NCBI GenBank assembly: GCA_907164885.2
Contig: OU015499.1
Location: 159,895,489-159,959,488 of the forward strand
Source of the DNA: Dolomedes plantarius
Lineage: Eukaryota; Arthropoda; Arachnida; Araneae; Dolomedidae
Direction of reading: 5' to 3'
DNA: 64,000 bases
The notes under the pieces were generated by a model. That model was given only the letters and a program-made list of their open reading frames with translations, was not told the origin of the DNA and made no database searches. Every line of letters begins with the position of its first letter. Within the stretch, counting starts at the first letter, position 1. Below, piece after piece: positions 24,617 to 37,821 of this stretch. Made by a program: the position numbers and the translations under genes.

Positions 24617-24664
<48 letters not shown>
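24432..24664. mobile_element. Left end of pogo/Tigger-like element, copy A
   Basis: CAGTGGAACCGCAATTCATC at 24432 corresponds to the complete element in B (51551-53128). It is interrupted by a TA microsatellite (about 24626-24660) and the nested Tc1 fragment. The right half is lost at the A/B junction. Confidence 0.6.
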
Positions 24665-25190
24665 CACTGTCACAAAAATATATGCACCCAGATAGAAACG
24701 AGCTACTATCACGAAACTTAACATGTATGTAGTGTATGAGGAGATAAGCAAATGATTCCAAATTCAGAAGAACAGACCGTTTTCTTAAGTAGATATGGCA
24801 TGATAAAGGTTACAAATCAGTAAGTAGTAAATCCACATTGGGCAGCTATACAAGTCGAAACACGGCGTGGCATCGAATTAGTGAGGTCGCCCATGACCTC
24901 CTGCGGAAGATCATGCCATAGTCTTTGCAACTGGACAGTTAATTCACCAGTATTCCGGGACGGCTGCAGTTGCCTTCCAAGCACGTCCCAGACGTGCAAT
25001 ATTGGCGAGAGGTCTGGTGAACTCTCAGGCCACTGGATTACGCTGGCCGCCTCACACGCGATTGCGCCGGTCATCAGCATTGAGACTGAATCGGGATTCA
25101 TCGCTGAAGATCACACGCCTCCTGTCGGTCACACTCCAGCTTGCCCGAGGTCGGCAAAAATCCAATCGACAGTCTATGATGATATGACAG
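24665..25190 (-). pseudogene. Tc1-like transposon fragment, copy A
   Basis: Starts with the terminal repeat CACTGTCACAAAAATATATG. The minus-strand frame 24817-25101 reads PDSVSMLMTGAI ... QWPESSPDLSPILHVWDVLG. This is the Tc1 block W-P-x-x-S-P-D-L-x-P-I-E-H-x-W-D with the catalytic Glu replaced by Leu. The N-terminal half and other terminal repeat, present in B, are missing because the fragment breaks at the unit junction near 25190. Confidence 0.8.
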
Positions 25191-25547
25191 TCTATGATGC
25201 AGGATTACGCTCCTCAATAACGGTCCTCCGGAAAGAAAAAATCCAGAGTCCGTCGCGAGTTATAATCTTGGCAGCGCGCCAAACCCTCTATCAAGTAAAC
25301 AGTTAAACAAAAAAGTATCAAAATGCGTCAAAAAGAGAGAGGTAAGCAAACGATAAGTAATCCTACCTTAATAACCTGCGGTAGTTTCATTAGAGGAGAC
25401 TACCAGATTTTCTTTTTTTTTCAAAATAACAAATTCTGGATTGAGTTCGAATGACACTATTACTGGACAATTTTGGATACTTAAATTTTGATATGTTTGT
25501 TGCATTGGACGCTGAGGTCGCGAGTAAAACAGTTTGTTGCATTAGAC
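25191..25547. other. A/B unit junction, unique sequence
   Basis: No matching stretch is seen elsewhere in the window. At its left end CAGTCTATGATG is repeated 20 bases apart, within the Tc1 fragment edge. At its right end TTTGTTGCATTGGAC and TTTGTTGCATTAGAC form a direct repeat; the second holds the hAT-I target site CATTAGAC (25540-25547). Confidence 0.55.
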
Positions 25548-28500
25548 CAGAGTGGTCCAGCCCGCGGGCCGTATGCAGCCCACCAATTGATTTTTGTCGG
25601 ACTTTGCCCTTCTTACTGGAAAAATATTTTAATTTAACATTTGGGAAAAAATCGTTTACCCTTCTTACTGCTTTAAGTTTTTAAGACTTAAAATGTAATG
25701 ACTTAAGTGTAAGATTTAAATGTAAGACTTAAATGTAATGGCGTTACTAAAAATTTAAGTAACGGCCATATTGAAGCTTCACTCATCGACCGTTATAATT
25801 CGTGGCGTGCCTGCTTTGATTTTCACCTAAATTCGTTTACAGATCTCTAGACAATGCATTTTTCATGCATATATAAAATTTAATTTATTAAGAAAAAAAT
25901 GCACTTTTTTCAGTTTTATAGTAAAAATAGAAATATACATCAAATATATATAAATTTAGGTTCAAATTAAACTTTAGTTTCTGCAGTATTTGTTAAAAGC
26001 AGAAATTTTGTCTTAAACTCAATTTTTTTTTAGTATTTTTGTGCGTTAGCTTTGATATCACTTTTGTCCAAAGCAAACTGCTTATTATTTATGACTGTCT
26101 AACAAAATTTATATTTAACTATCAAAAAAGAAACAGGTATAAATTCATAAATAAAACATTGTTCTATTAAAACGAAAAGGAGATATGGTTTTAAATATTA
26201 TACTTTTCAAGATATAGAATGTCGAATGTGACACAATTTTTATACTTTTTCGATTCTTAACAGTCGTATGACCTCTTCATTCAGTACTATTACGAAAGAG
26301 CCAGATGAGAAAGGAAAGTTCCCGAAAATTCCGCCATCAATTAGAATTGTCTTTCCACGAGTGCGTCCGGCACGAGAAGCGGCCCCGCCTCCATGCGACG
26401 GGTGTTGACCAGTCATTGGCTGCGGTAGGTTTGCGATCGTTCGTGTGCTGCGGAGGATTCTCTGGAAGGTGTCGGTTTCCGTATAAATGGGAGCGCAGGG
26501 CTGTTTGAAGTGGTTGTTTTTGACGAGAGAGGTTGTTCCAGAGATATAGTACGACCTGAGACTGTTGTCTTTGTTGTTGCGAAAGCGGTACCTAAAATGG
26601 CGAAATTTAAGAAACGGCGTGTTGAAGATAAGGAACGACAATTTCAGTCAAAGTGGCAGGAAAGTTACTTTGTTGTTGAACATAAAGGAAAACCACAGTG
26701 TGTTATCTGTTCTCAAGTCTTGTGTGTTTCGAAGGAGTATAACAGGGGTATAACGAAGGAGTGAGTAGACACTATACCAGCTTGCATACGTCAAAATACG
26801 ATGAATACCAGGGAAGTGCCAGAAGTTGTGTATTTCATGATTTGAAACGGAAACTATCTAGACAGAAGAATATCTTTCAGCAACCATCAATCACTGCTGG
26901 TTTAAAGGCATCTTATGAGGTATGTTTAGAGCCAGCTAAAAGTAAAAAAGTCTTTTAGGGATGCTGAGCTCAATAAGAGATGTGCTGTAAAAATGGCATC
27001 TTCATTGGGAGATAATAAGACGGCTAAAAATTTTGAAACAGTTTACTTCTCTCATCAGACAGTAAGTAAAAGATTTAATGATATGTGTGGTAATGTTTCA
27101 GGTTGTCTGAAGGGCATTTTGCAAAAATGTGAATTTTACTCGCTAGCTCTAGATGAGAAGACAGATATAGGTGACATCAGCCTTCTCCTTATCTTTGTCA
27201 GAACAATAAACGAAGAATTTGAAATTCATGAAGAACTGTTGGAATTAAATTCATTAGAAACCAGCAAAAAAGGTATTGACATATTCAACCCACTGGATCA
27301 TGTTTCTAAATATGGAGGTTTTGTGAAGTGCTCTGGCATTGCAACAGATGGAGCTAAAGCAATGGTTGGTCATAAAACTGGGTTAGTAGAACAGTGTAAA
27401 GAAAAAGGCATAAATTGTTTGTTTGTCCACTGCATTATCCACCAGGAGGCTCTGTGTGGGAAATTTTTCAGGCTCAGCGATACAATGAAAACTGTTGTAA
27501 ATACTGTAAATTTAATAAGGGAAGGCAATAAAGCCCATAGACACAGAGCATTTATTGCATTCCTGGACAATTTGGAAGCTGAGTACGGTGACATTTCATT
27601 GCTTTGTGAATTGAGCTGGTTTAAGTGCTGGAAATTGCCTGCAGCAGTTTTTGGGTCGAGGAATGAAATTCTTGCTTTTCTGAGAATTGAAAACGTTGGG
27701 CATGAGTATGAAGAAAAACTGGAAGAAATCGAATTTTTAAATAATCTTACTTTTCTGACAGATTTAACATCCCATCTAAATGGATTAAACCCGAAATTAC
27801 AAGGCAGAAAACAAAATATCTTCCAGCTTTATGGACATATTGAGGACTTCCGTAAAAATCTTGATGTAATGCAAATTGCCCTGAAGGCAAATAATACGGC
27901 ACACTTCCCATCTTGTCAGCAGTTTAAAGAAGAAAAAAGTGACACAAATTTTAGCACGTTTCATGAAATAATAGTTTATATCAAGAAAGAGTTCAAGGAC
28001 AGATTGCAGGGTTTTAACTCCCTAAAACCAAAACTTGCACTGTTCAACATCCCCATGGGGATTGAAGTGAGTGAGGTGCCCTGCGACCTTCAAATAGGAA
28101 TTTGTGATCTTCAGGCAGACCCATTCTACCAGACTAAAAAGTGTGATGTCCCTGAAAAATTCTGGAAACTGATTTCTAAAGAACGTTTTCCTAAACTGCT
28201 GAAATTCTTTCTGCAAATGTTATCGCTGTTTGGCAGTACATACGTGTACGAAAGTGCTTTTTCTGTTCTCAAACAAATTAAATTGAAAAACAAGAAATCG
28301 AATTGAAAGTGCTTCACTGGAATCGAGCCTGTGACTTTGTCTTACTGAACTTACAGTGGAAATCGATAAACTTATATCAGGAAAGCAGTGCCAATCATCG
28401 CATTGATTTCTTGACAGTAAAATGAAGTGTTATATTAAACTAGTTTATTAAACTTCTTTTAATACAAATTTTAATAAAAGTTTTTGAATAAAATATGTAA

Positions 28501-28589
28501 TTCGTTTTCTTTCTGGAATGTATCTGGCCCTCACATTTCTACACTAAATTTTGATTGGCCCTCGGGTGACTAAAGTTTGGACCACACTG
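25548..28589 (+). mobile_element. hAT-I transposon, copy B, full length with target duplication (GTF2IRD2-like)
   Basis: Boundaries are firm: CAGAGTGGTCCA at the 5' end, TGGACCACACTG at the 3' end, and an exact 8-bp target duplication CATTAGAC on both sides (25540-25547, 28590-28597), as hAT elements make. The transposase begins near 26594 (MAKFKKRRVED) with the BED-type finger CVICSQVLC, is frameshifted near 26755 and 26955, then runs open from 26993 to 28306 (437 codons) through the DUF4371-like core (ALDEKTDIGDISLLLIFV, FVHCIIHQEALCGKF) to the dimerisation tail LSLFGSTYVYESAFSVLKQI. At least two frameshifts inactivate it, but it is much better preserved than copy A. Confidence 0.93.
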
Positions 28590-29079
28590 CATTAGACGAT
28601 TAGGTCCTAATCGTCAAATCCGCCGGACTATTTCTGTCTTCTCTCTTGCTTTTTTTCTGTCGGTTTTTTCCTCATTAGGACACCTCCTTCTTAAAGACAC
28701 TTTGTCAAAGATACCTGCTCGTAAAGACAATTTTTCTTTCTTCTTTTCTGCGTGTGGACGTCTTTTTATTGAATCAATACAAATTAAATATAGATAGAAA
28801 TTTCATTTAAGACAAATAAATAAATAAATAAAAATTAAAAATTATTAAAAAATAAATATAGAATTTGAAAAAAAATATTAAAATTAATTAAAATATTTTC
28901 CGTGTTTTTTGACGTTTTATGTTTCTCTACCTTTTAATGAACTACTCCTAGTTAATAGCTCGTTTAAATTGAACTTCGCTTAACTCGGCACATCGTAGAT
29001 AATTTTCATCTTAAAACCCCACTAACCATTTTCACGAGCACACTGATGACCACACATTAGCGGGTGCGTAAAAGATTAT

Positions 29080-29392
29080 TGATTTTTATAGAAACATATT
29101 TATTTATAATCTTATAACGTGATTGTTGAATATAGTATGTCCTAATATAGTATTCAATCCAGTCCAATTTAGCCATGTGCCACCTAAATTTTGACCGAGC
29201 ATCCCCAGGGGGGATATCTGGGGGATCGAGTCTTCTCCCTCCCTCTTTGACCTCATAGAATGACTTTCCGGTCTACGAACGTAACGTTTCAATATCCGGC
29301 TTAGACACGAAGGTATTTAAAGGCGCTCGGGATTCGATCCGTGCACCTTCATTACCGAAAGCCGACGTGCTACCACTAAGCTACGTTGGGCC
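29080..29392 (-). mobile_element. tRNA-derived SINE, copy B
   Basis: Same element as in unit A. The tRNA-like head is at 29392-29322 on the minus strand with A-box TAGCTTAGTGG and B-box GGATCGAATCC. It differs by a few bases (CACGTCGGC head variant, GCGCC tail variant). The 3' limit is approximate. Confidence 0.73.
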
Positions 29393-30882
29393 TTCAATCC
29401 ACATTTAATAGAGGGCAAACATTTAAATATTTTCTTTGACTTCAGGAACAGCAAAAAAATGTTTTAAAGAACATTTCTCCGAAAATTCAAACTCTCCAGT
29501 TAAACATGGCCACATATCTAGATTGAGTAGCATAATAATGTAATTATTTAATGTAATGAAATGTGATTATTATGTAATTGTAATAAATTATTTTTTAAAA
29601 TTTGAATGTTTAGCATCTTTTGCGTTTAAATTCTTTTGAAGAATATCATCGCACAAAAATGTTACATAATATTTAAAAAATTATAAATTGTACGTAAATG
29701 ATTTCCTGTTTTTAATTAGAGTTCCATTATTGCGTACGAAATTGTTTGACACACTGAAAATAGGACTGCAAAATGTTTATTCATAATTAACTATTAAAAT
29801 AGAAATGCTATGACAAGCAGGTATTTATATTAAGTGCTACGCAAAACACAAAAACGAGAAAGAGTGTTGCTGACATAAATCAGCAAATCTTTTTCTTTGC
29901 TGTTTAGTTACTGGGAAATAAACATATGCACATGCATGCTTCTGGTAGTAATTAAAGATATTGGTGGGATATTTATCGCCAAACCAGACATATATCTGAA
30001 ATGTACAAAAGCATTCGCACTTGGCGAAATTCTGCCAACTCTCCAAGAATTTCCAAGAGTTCAGTAAATACCTATATTCATTATTTTTAGTAACATAAGC
30101 ACATATAGCCAATTTATAAATGAAGCACATATCACCAATTGAAAAAAATATAAAGAAAGTAATTCAAACTATCAATGAATTTTGTGAAAATAATTTGCGC
30201 ATTTTGTTTCTTTCAATACAAACTGAACAGTCTTTACCTCCTCTCAAACGTTTAGAAAATTCAGAGCGAAAATTCTCGGCCTCTTCTTTTATTGAAAAGG
30301 GCAAACGTAAAACTACTTTATCAACAGTGCTTCTACTTTAATCAATGGACAAATTCTAATCAAATGGGAGAGGAAGTGGGCTAGCCAAGTTAACTTCTCC
30401 CCGCCCAGGAAAGAAGAGAAAAACTTCGTGAACCGAAAACTGGTATACTCTGTGAACCTCATGACTTGGTAGCAGATACTAGTGATTAATCACCAGAAGC
30501 TAACTTTCATTATTTGTTGGTTTAATGGCAACAGTATCTCTCAAGCGCGTATTATGTTGCTTTTTGCATTTAACGGCTACAGATGTTATAGCATCGTAAC
30601 TTTACTTATTGTGTTCGATTCTCTGTAATCTAAATAATTAAAAGAGAAAAACCGTTGGCGACAAAATTTCCCACCTTTTAGAATGGATCATGTACTGAAA
30701 TAACGTTGATCCAGGTGCAAGAAAAATAAACAGTATTGAAGTAAGTTTAATTTTTACGTTATTATTTCTTTATTTTATGACAGAACTGTTTTGTTAAGAT
30801 GTTGAAAATGATATATATAATTTCTACATTTTACGCTATTTTTTTTTTTTTGAGTGAAGCTAAATGTTAATACAATATGTAT
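29393..30882. other. AT-rich spacer, no gene recognised
   Basis: Collinear with A 2832-4334 and, from 29874, with C. No gene seen; a plus-strand open frame at 30120-30341 is in the same DNA as the noncoding-looking minus frame at 29837-30130. Confidence 0.55.
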
Positions 30883-30921
30883 GCTGATCACCATATGTAC
30901 CGCTGCTGATCACCATATGTA
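30883..30921. repeat. Deletion scar with 17-bp direct repeat
   Basis: GCTGATCACCATATGTA occurs twice (30883-30899, 30905-30921). Here B has lost about 0.94 kb present in A (about 4335-5278) and C (about 54810-55755). The repeated filler is absent from A and C. Confidence 0.85.
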
Positions 30922-31755
30922 TTCCACCAGATATGATTCCAAATGGTGACGTGCTGTTCCTCGATGTTTTTTGTTGCGCGCCACTTGGCTGACCCCCACA
31001 TCCTCTCAACTTTCTTCGTACTTGCCCCTGTTTCCGGGTCCACGAAATTGTACTTTTGATTAACTTTAAAGTGAGCATATACTGCGTTCCTTTGTATTGT
31101 ATCCCTTCCAACAATCAGATATAATTGTTGAGCCGGGTTCGACGTGCAGTTTTATCTGCTCCAACAATGTTTTAGCACTCCTGTTCGGAACTCTGACTAG
31201 GAAACGTCCTCCTGTTTCCCAGCACAAACCACCGAACACCCGATTGTTAGGGGAATATCCAGCCAGCCTTGTTTTTATGTTTTAGAAATAAACTCTCGTC
31301 TATCTCAACAATACGCCCCTTTCCTCCAATCTTACTTTCATTTTGCTATTTGACGGAAAAATGCAGACTTCCCTCATATAATTATTGCTGTCAACTGTTG
31401 TGTTTGGCACCATTTTATCTTTTCTCGCACCAAGATACTGAGGATAGTTCCTCGCACAATGAGTACAAGAAACGAACGATTGTCACAAATGGCAGTCTGC
31501 TATGAGAAAACCATGTATCAACCATGTATAAATGTGTATAAATGTCACAATGGTAGGATGAATTTCAAACATCACACTGAAAAACTTTATACACACTTCA
31601 ATAATAGCAAAACAAAACATGATGGTAAAATAGATCTTGTCAGTGATTCATTTTTTAGTGAGAATCACGCTGTGTTTATGTTTTGAATGCATTGTGTTTG
31701 TATTTAGAATTTAAATATAAATAAATAGGTGGCCTCTGTTTAATACGAAAGTAAC
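30922..31755 (-). mobile_element. Merlin transposon, copy B (left-truncated)
   Basis: Minus-strand transposase remnants correspond to A 5280-6126. The right terminal repeat (GGTGGCCTCTGTTTAATAC) is present at about 31729-31755; the left one is deleted. The catalytic blocks (VNQKYNF, DPETGAST, VPNRS) are split into different frames. Confidence 0.78.
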
Positions 31756-33852
31756 AAAAAAATTATGACACTAGTATCAAAGGCTAATTTTTAGAATAAA
31801 AATAAAAATTTTAAATATTTCCAAAGTATAAAAATTAATTTACAAAAGTAATAATCCTGATATGAATAACCAAGGGAAAGCTTTGATCTTCCTGTTCCTA
31901 TTCCTTGAAAAGAAGGAAAATAAAAATGTTTAAAAAAGAATTCCGAAGATTTTTCATTCACTGAATTTATAAATTGTTATCTGAAGGTAATTTCAAATGT
32001 CATTGGCTAAAAACATCTAAATTATCGTCATTCAGATTCCATTTGTTAAAACTGAATAAAAAAAGCAAGTGACATTTCTGAGATATAATCACTGACATTT
32101 GGTGATGTAAGCATGAAGCTTAGCTGAATCAGGATTGCAGAGTATTAAGCCATTAAACTGAATAATAAAACATTTATTATAAAGATTACAACCCAATTGT
32201 AGCAGAACATAAATAAAGGAACCACTTATGTAATCACCAAATTCGAGGCTTTAAAAACATTCAGCATTTTCCCACTATTCTTGTGTTTGGGGGTTTCTTA
32301 ATTTCATTCTGTGGTTAAAATATATTAAAATTGTTAAAACATCCAGCCTTATCAAAGTCAACAAACCATCATTTCTGTGCTTTAAATTTTTAAAAATTGC
32401 ATTGAAATTGATATGCACTGTTAATATCATACAAAACTTTTAGATAAATCTATTTAAATAATCAAATTTTCCATATTAATTAAGAATTGGTACTAAATTA
32501 GAACTTTTTATTTATGATGGCATTTGAAACTATTTTTATATCATGTTATTTGTTTTTGTATTCATTCAGTATTAGCATTTTTGATGACAAGATTTAATAA
32601 ATAACATTCATGCCCATCTTTCATTGCAACAAAGATAACAGCAACAGCATTAAATGTAATACTCCTAAATATTCATAATTTTAGGTACATCATTCATTAT
32701 AATATGATTGTTTAAAGTTTTAAATCAATGTATTTCAAAGAGAATGATTTAAAAATAATACTTGATTTTTAAAATTGAAATTCTTATTAAGACAGAAATA
32801 CATTATTTAACATTTTATAACTGTATGCAATCAATATGTTTGATATAAAAATGTTTAATTCTCTCTACACCATGCATTCTAAAGATTTCTTCAGAAGAAA
32901 CATTTCAAGATTTATAAAATCTGTTTAAACTGATATTTATGACAGCCTTGATATAGTTCTTCAAATTTTTGTATTGTAAAAATTATACTTGGGTCAGCTT
33001 AGAGCTAGATTTTAACTGTCTGCTCTCTTATGTGAATATTCTTTATACTCGATAGATTATTTTGTACTGGTAAAATTTATAACTGTGTTCTTGCAGTTCA
33101 TGTCTAGGGTAATATTTTAATATATATATTTTTGGTCCTTAAGATCAGTGTTAGCCAAACTGATGTTTGTTGTATTAGGGTTTATGTATCCTATCCTCTC
33201 CTAGGGATAAAAAGTATTGAATGAATAGAAAGAACTGTAGTAAAAGTGTCAAATACATAGTTTTGTAAATTCTGTTGCTTTTTATTTTTTTCACTGCTCC
33301 AGAAATGTGTTGTATGACTGTGCTGTGATGGAATATGCATGAAATGAATTTATTTCTAGATGGAAAAAATTTAAAATGGCATTAGAGGATTTTATATTAA
33401 ACCATTTATGTAAAAGATAACTTTACTCCAAATGTGAATAGATAGGCTGCTAAGTTTTCATTTTGCATGAGGGAAATTTGCTTAAACATTCTGTATAAGT
33501 TCTTTTATGAAAACTATTTGAAAATAATATCTGAATAAAAGTCGAGGATTTACCAGAAGATTTTTCTTTCCCTTGCAGTCATTTCGATAGCTTAGCATTT
33601 CATGTTGAAGTTTATTGCTCAATATCTGTTTCGTTGACAGTAAGTTACATATAACTTTGTTTTAGACATTATAGAGATCGTTAAAAAAAATTTTTTTTGG
33701 AAGATTTTGTCACTTCTACCTTTTAATTTTTAAAAATTTGGAAATTTCTTTGTTAACTCAATATATGAAGGTAACAGAGCATAACAATAAATCACTTTGC
33801 TGAAACTGGAAAATTTGACATCTGAGTTCTTGTCATTCATGCTTTTGATCAG
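31756..33852. other. AT-rich spacer, no gene recognised
   Basis: Collinear with A 6127-8214. B shares small indels with C here against A, for example the CAGCC-containing insertion near 32943 and AATAAATAAC at 32594. No gene seen. Confidence 0.55.
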
Positions 33853-35720
33853 GGCCAACCTTAGTCATTCTGGGGCCCAATTGCAGATATTTTGTCGGGT
33901 GACTCTAAAATTCTTATATACAATAAAAGAAAAAACATTTCATGTGAAGTATGAAAGAGAAAAATTATGAAGGTGGTCATATATCCTTTTTTATGTATGT
34001 TTATAACAAAAGAAAACTAAGAAATAGCTAGACTACATATTTTTTATTTGCAAGATCATTTACAATTTGACTTAACTTTTATTTCCTAGTTTCTACATGT
34101 TCTATAGACAGTATTGCAAAGCTGTTGAGTCTCTCCTGCGATATTGTTGACCTCAGATGTGTTTTAATTGATATCTATTTACAAAAGCTTAGTTTTCCCA
34201 ATTCTATAGTTATATGAATGGTTAAAAATATCCTTAAAGATATATATATATACGTTTCAAAAGCCAGTGGCTGTTATTTATAGCAATTGTAGAAATTTTA
34301 TGGGGTTCCCGAAACAGTAGGTTTTAATACTTCCATTTCTTCTATGTCTACATCTTATATAGACATCATTTGGTCATTATTCTGAATAATTTTTCCATTT
34401 GTCAAAACAATTTGTAGTTCCAATGCATATTTTCGATGTTTTTTCTGTGGAATTGTTTGGAATAAACTTCTCTAGCCTGTCTCGCTTTCTATAGTATTTG
34501 TTAAAAACAATGCACCTCAAACATTTCTTTCCAGTTCTGTATTGTTTCATCCACATACTCATAATTCAATATTCTTTTTCATTTTTGTAAATGTGTTCCC
34601 CGAAATTCGGGAGTGACTACTAAATAAGTCGCAAGCTCCATGGCTCCAACTAAGACTTGTTCGAAACCTGAGTGGCTATCTTTTATCAGGCATTCTAGAA
34701 GGTTTCTAAATGATCACAGTACTTCTTTTCAAACATATATTAAATATATCTTCATGTTTGGTTCTGAGCTATCTCGGGTCCAGTTATATCTAATCCAAGT
34801 GCAATTGGATCAAAGCAGTCCTTCCTTTGATGATTTATTCTATACATATTTTCTATCCTTTTATCCATAGTATTCCTAAGGCTGTCTTATGATTACTCAT
34901 ATCGTTTTAATTCTGTGGTGGACTGTTGTGAGTTTGGTTTCACAGACTTCTTAAAATTTTATAAAGAACACTTGACTAGTTGCCAAAATCTGTTGTCTTG
35001 ATTTTGACATGTAAATCTTTTCATCAGAAAAATTGTGGGTATTTTGTATCTTTCACTTTGCATGTTATCTCACCGAATCATCTTTTAGTAACTGAAGTTT
35101 CAGTAGGTATTTAGCTCTATTAAACCATTCAACTATTTAAAGGAGTTTTTCAGAAACTTTTAAAATTCGCAGGTATCTTTTCACAAGAGAACCTGCAGTA
35201 CTATATTCATGGTGTTGTATTTAGATTGAACTCCAAAGTGCCAATTTTGGTATTTTCTCCTTTCGATTCTTCAGTTTCTTCTGTACAGAAGCTATACACT
35301 GCAAGGTGTGTAAATATGTTTTACTTGTATAGCAGTGAAAATGTGGCGGAAGACAATTGTTCTTTACTTTCTACGAGAATAAGCAATAACTTTTTATCCT
35401 GAAAAAACTTTATGACCTAGGCACCACATTTCTTTGTACTTGGAATACAATGATTTCCGATTCACCAAGTCTGTTGTTAGAAAATATGTCTGAAGTACAA
35501 TATTCGTACTACCTGAGAGACATATGCTGTATGGCACCCGAAGCGGAGATGGGCACCACAGGCCTTGGTCCACATTGGGACTGTTGTGCCATGATTTAGT
35601 TAGATAATGATTATACAATAGAATAATTATTCTAGTATAAATTTATTTTTATAAAATAAAAAGTACAATACATTTATAACTTAATAATATAGAAAACTAA
35701 GGAATTTTCCTGGAATTTAC
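33853..35720. other. Probable left part of hAT-III, no clear gene
   Basis: Counterpart of A 8215-10079, with CAGGGCCAACC at about 33853. The minus-strand frame 34377-34562 is unrecognised. Confidence 0.35.
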
Positions 35721-36560
35721 TAAACAACTTTTCTACTATTAGCAGCTTTAAAATCATCATTAATTGCAGGAAAGACCAATTTTGAAGAAATGTATCATTC
35801 AATTGACAATATTGCAAGGGAAGACAACCTTTCTTCATACATGGTGGATCTCAAATAGGTCTTGATTAACTTTGAGAACAATTGCTCAGCACTAGCTACA
35901 GATACTGGACTAGTCAAAATAATTATAACCACGTAGATTTTGGATAAACACAGTCAATACTGATCTCAATCATGTACTTTAGAATCGTACAAAATTTTAA
36001 GTCTGTAGGTGTAGTTCTTCTAAAGATCTTCAGTTCTTGGTAAAGTTGTTCTGCTAGTATAACAGAGTACAATTTTCCCTGACTTCACACAGTAAAAACT
36101 TCCTAAAGTTGCTGGCAACTATGGAGAATTTCTTCAGGTTTTTCCTTTAATTGATTTATGTCATGAATAAACCTAAAATTTTGTTCATATTTGTTCAGCT
36201 CAAAACCTTGAAGTACAGTCCTGTGAAATGTCAATAATTATAAAAAAATACTCTGTTTTGAACATGTCTTTTGAATTTTCACTCCTGTTATCTGGTATTT
36301 TGTACTGAAAAATTTTTATTTCTTCCTCCTCTGAATTTCCTTAAATTCTTTTAAAACTTTAAGTCCTTCAGCAATGTCGTTTTCTGTGATCATTCCTGAC
36401 TCCATCCGAGTGTTTCTGTACTCTGCTATCCAAGTGATAAACTGTACAAAGTGTTTTATAGCGGAAAGCAGCTCCATGTACTCTCTTTGCCATAGCTTAC
36501 TTCTGATGTTAATTTTTGCCAATATATCATATCATGCTACTACTAAAACGAGGAATTCAT
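35721..36560 (-). pseudogene. hAT-III transposase pseudogene, copy B
   Basis: Same minus-strand C-terminal hAT dimerisation region as in A, with additional indels. The upstream fragment 36316-36522 starts with the alignable IRSKLWQREYMELLSAIKHF. Not functional. Confidence 0.7.
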
Positions 36561-37821
36561 ATTAAAATTTAATTCATTAGCATTAAAAAGCGTTTTCTTT
36601 CACTCTCAGATGTCATTTAAACTCATAACAAAAATATGCATGTAAATATGTACTTTCATTCGTTTCAGCCATGCATGGCCCTAGGTTCTGCCTATTTCGC
36701 ATCTATGTAGAATTGGCACTGACAGGAGGCTTCTAAGATGTTAAAATCAAAGGGGAAAAAAACTTAAGTAATAATTTCTTGGGAAATCAGAAAATTCTGA
36801 ATTATGTCTAGTTCCTCCTTGAAAATCTAACATGTCCTAAGCATTGTCCTAAGCCTGTAATTGAAAATGGGCAGAATGTGTTCTCTGTATTCATAGGGAT
36901 ATAGGCAGTGGTGTTCACAACTTAATTAAATTAATACAAATTTTTGTTGGCATATTCATGGCGTCACGTGGCATTTTTTTTGCACCTCATTTTATCCTTT
37001 TTATATTTCCTGATCCACTTTTATGTGATTATTTTGTTGAGAAACCTGAAAGTGGCTCTGAATTTTATGAAAATCTTTTAAAGAAAACTTGATGTTTGTA
37101 GACAAAGTTAATGAAATTTGAATAAAATTATTTTAAATCCTCTCTTTCTTGTACTCTATAATCCAATCACAAATGTTATAGATTGTAACTCTCTACCTCA
37201 AGAAATGTGTTTTGAAAGATCCAAATGCTCCTTATCCAAACCCTATACCCCAGATATTTTGAGTTTTGTAATTTTTTACATTCTGGTATAAGCTCAACAA
37301 TCCGTTGTTTTTGACTGCCTTATATACCAGTGTGTAAATAGTTGATACTCCAATGAGATTTATGTAAAAGAATTTTGGCGTAGAATTTATTTTGAAAGTA
37401 ACAATAACTTTGTTAGGCAATATCTTTTTCTTTTTGTCACATTTGCTGGAAATAAAGACAATAAATGCTTTGCTATTATCCTCTCCTGAGCTTATGTGTA
37501 CAAAATACAGAAAAATTATTTTTTCATATCCCAGGAAAGAAAAAATAGTTTGATGGGAAGTAATTTATAAAAAGACCATAACTATGTTTGTATATGAACT
37601 AAACAGTTTAAATTTCATCATGTTGGAAATTTTATATGACTGTAGATTATGTTTTTTTATTTACTTATCCCTAAAAAAATTTAATTTGTGGGAGTATTAC
37701 TGTTTTGTTAAATATGGTATTACACTTTTACAGTTTCGCTCAGTGCATATGACATTTATGACTGAAGAATAAAATATTTCATAGTCTATCATTAAAAAGG
37801 ATTTATTGCTTTTTTGTCTGA
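36561..37821. other. AT-rich spacer, no gene recognised
   Basis: Collinear with A 10956-12223; shorter by about 60 bases near 37700, where a stretch around TATACTATGTATATG is missing relative to A and C. No gene seen. Confidence 0.55.

Larger units (their letters stand above)
1..25190. repeat. Tandem segmental duplication, unit A
   Basis: This stretch repeats in the same order and orientation as unit B (base 1 corresponds to 26561; the last shared stretch, inside a Tc1 fragment at about 25190, corresponds to about 52270). The left edge lies outside the window. By eye the two copies are highly similar outside indels, in noncoding DNA as well as in dead transposons, so the duplication is recent relative to decay of most of the elements. 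Differences are mainly discrete insertions and deletions described separately. Confidence 0.95.

Noticed and set aside
24881..25306. Plus-strand 141-aa open frame
   Set aside because: It is antisense to the recognisable Tc1 transposase fragment.
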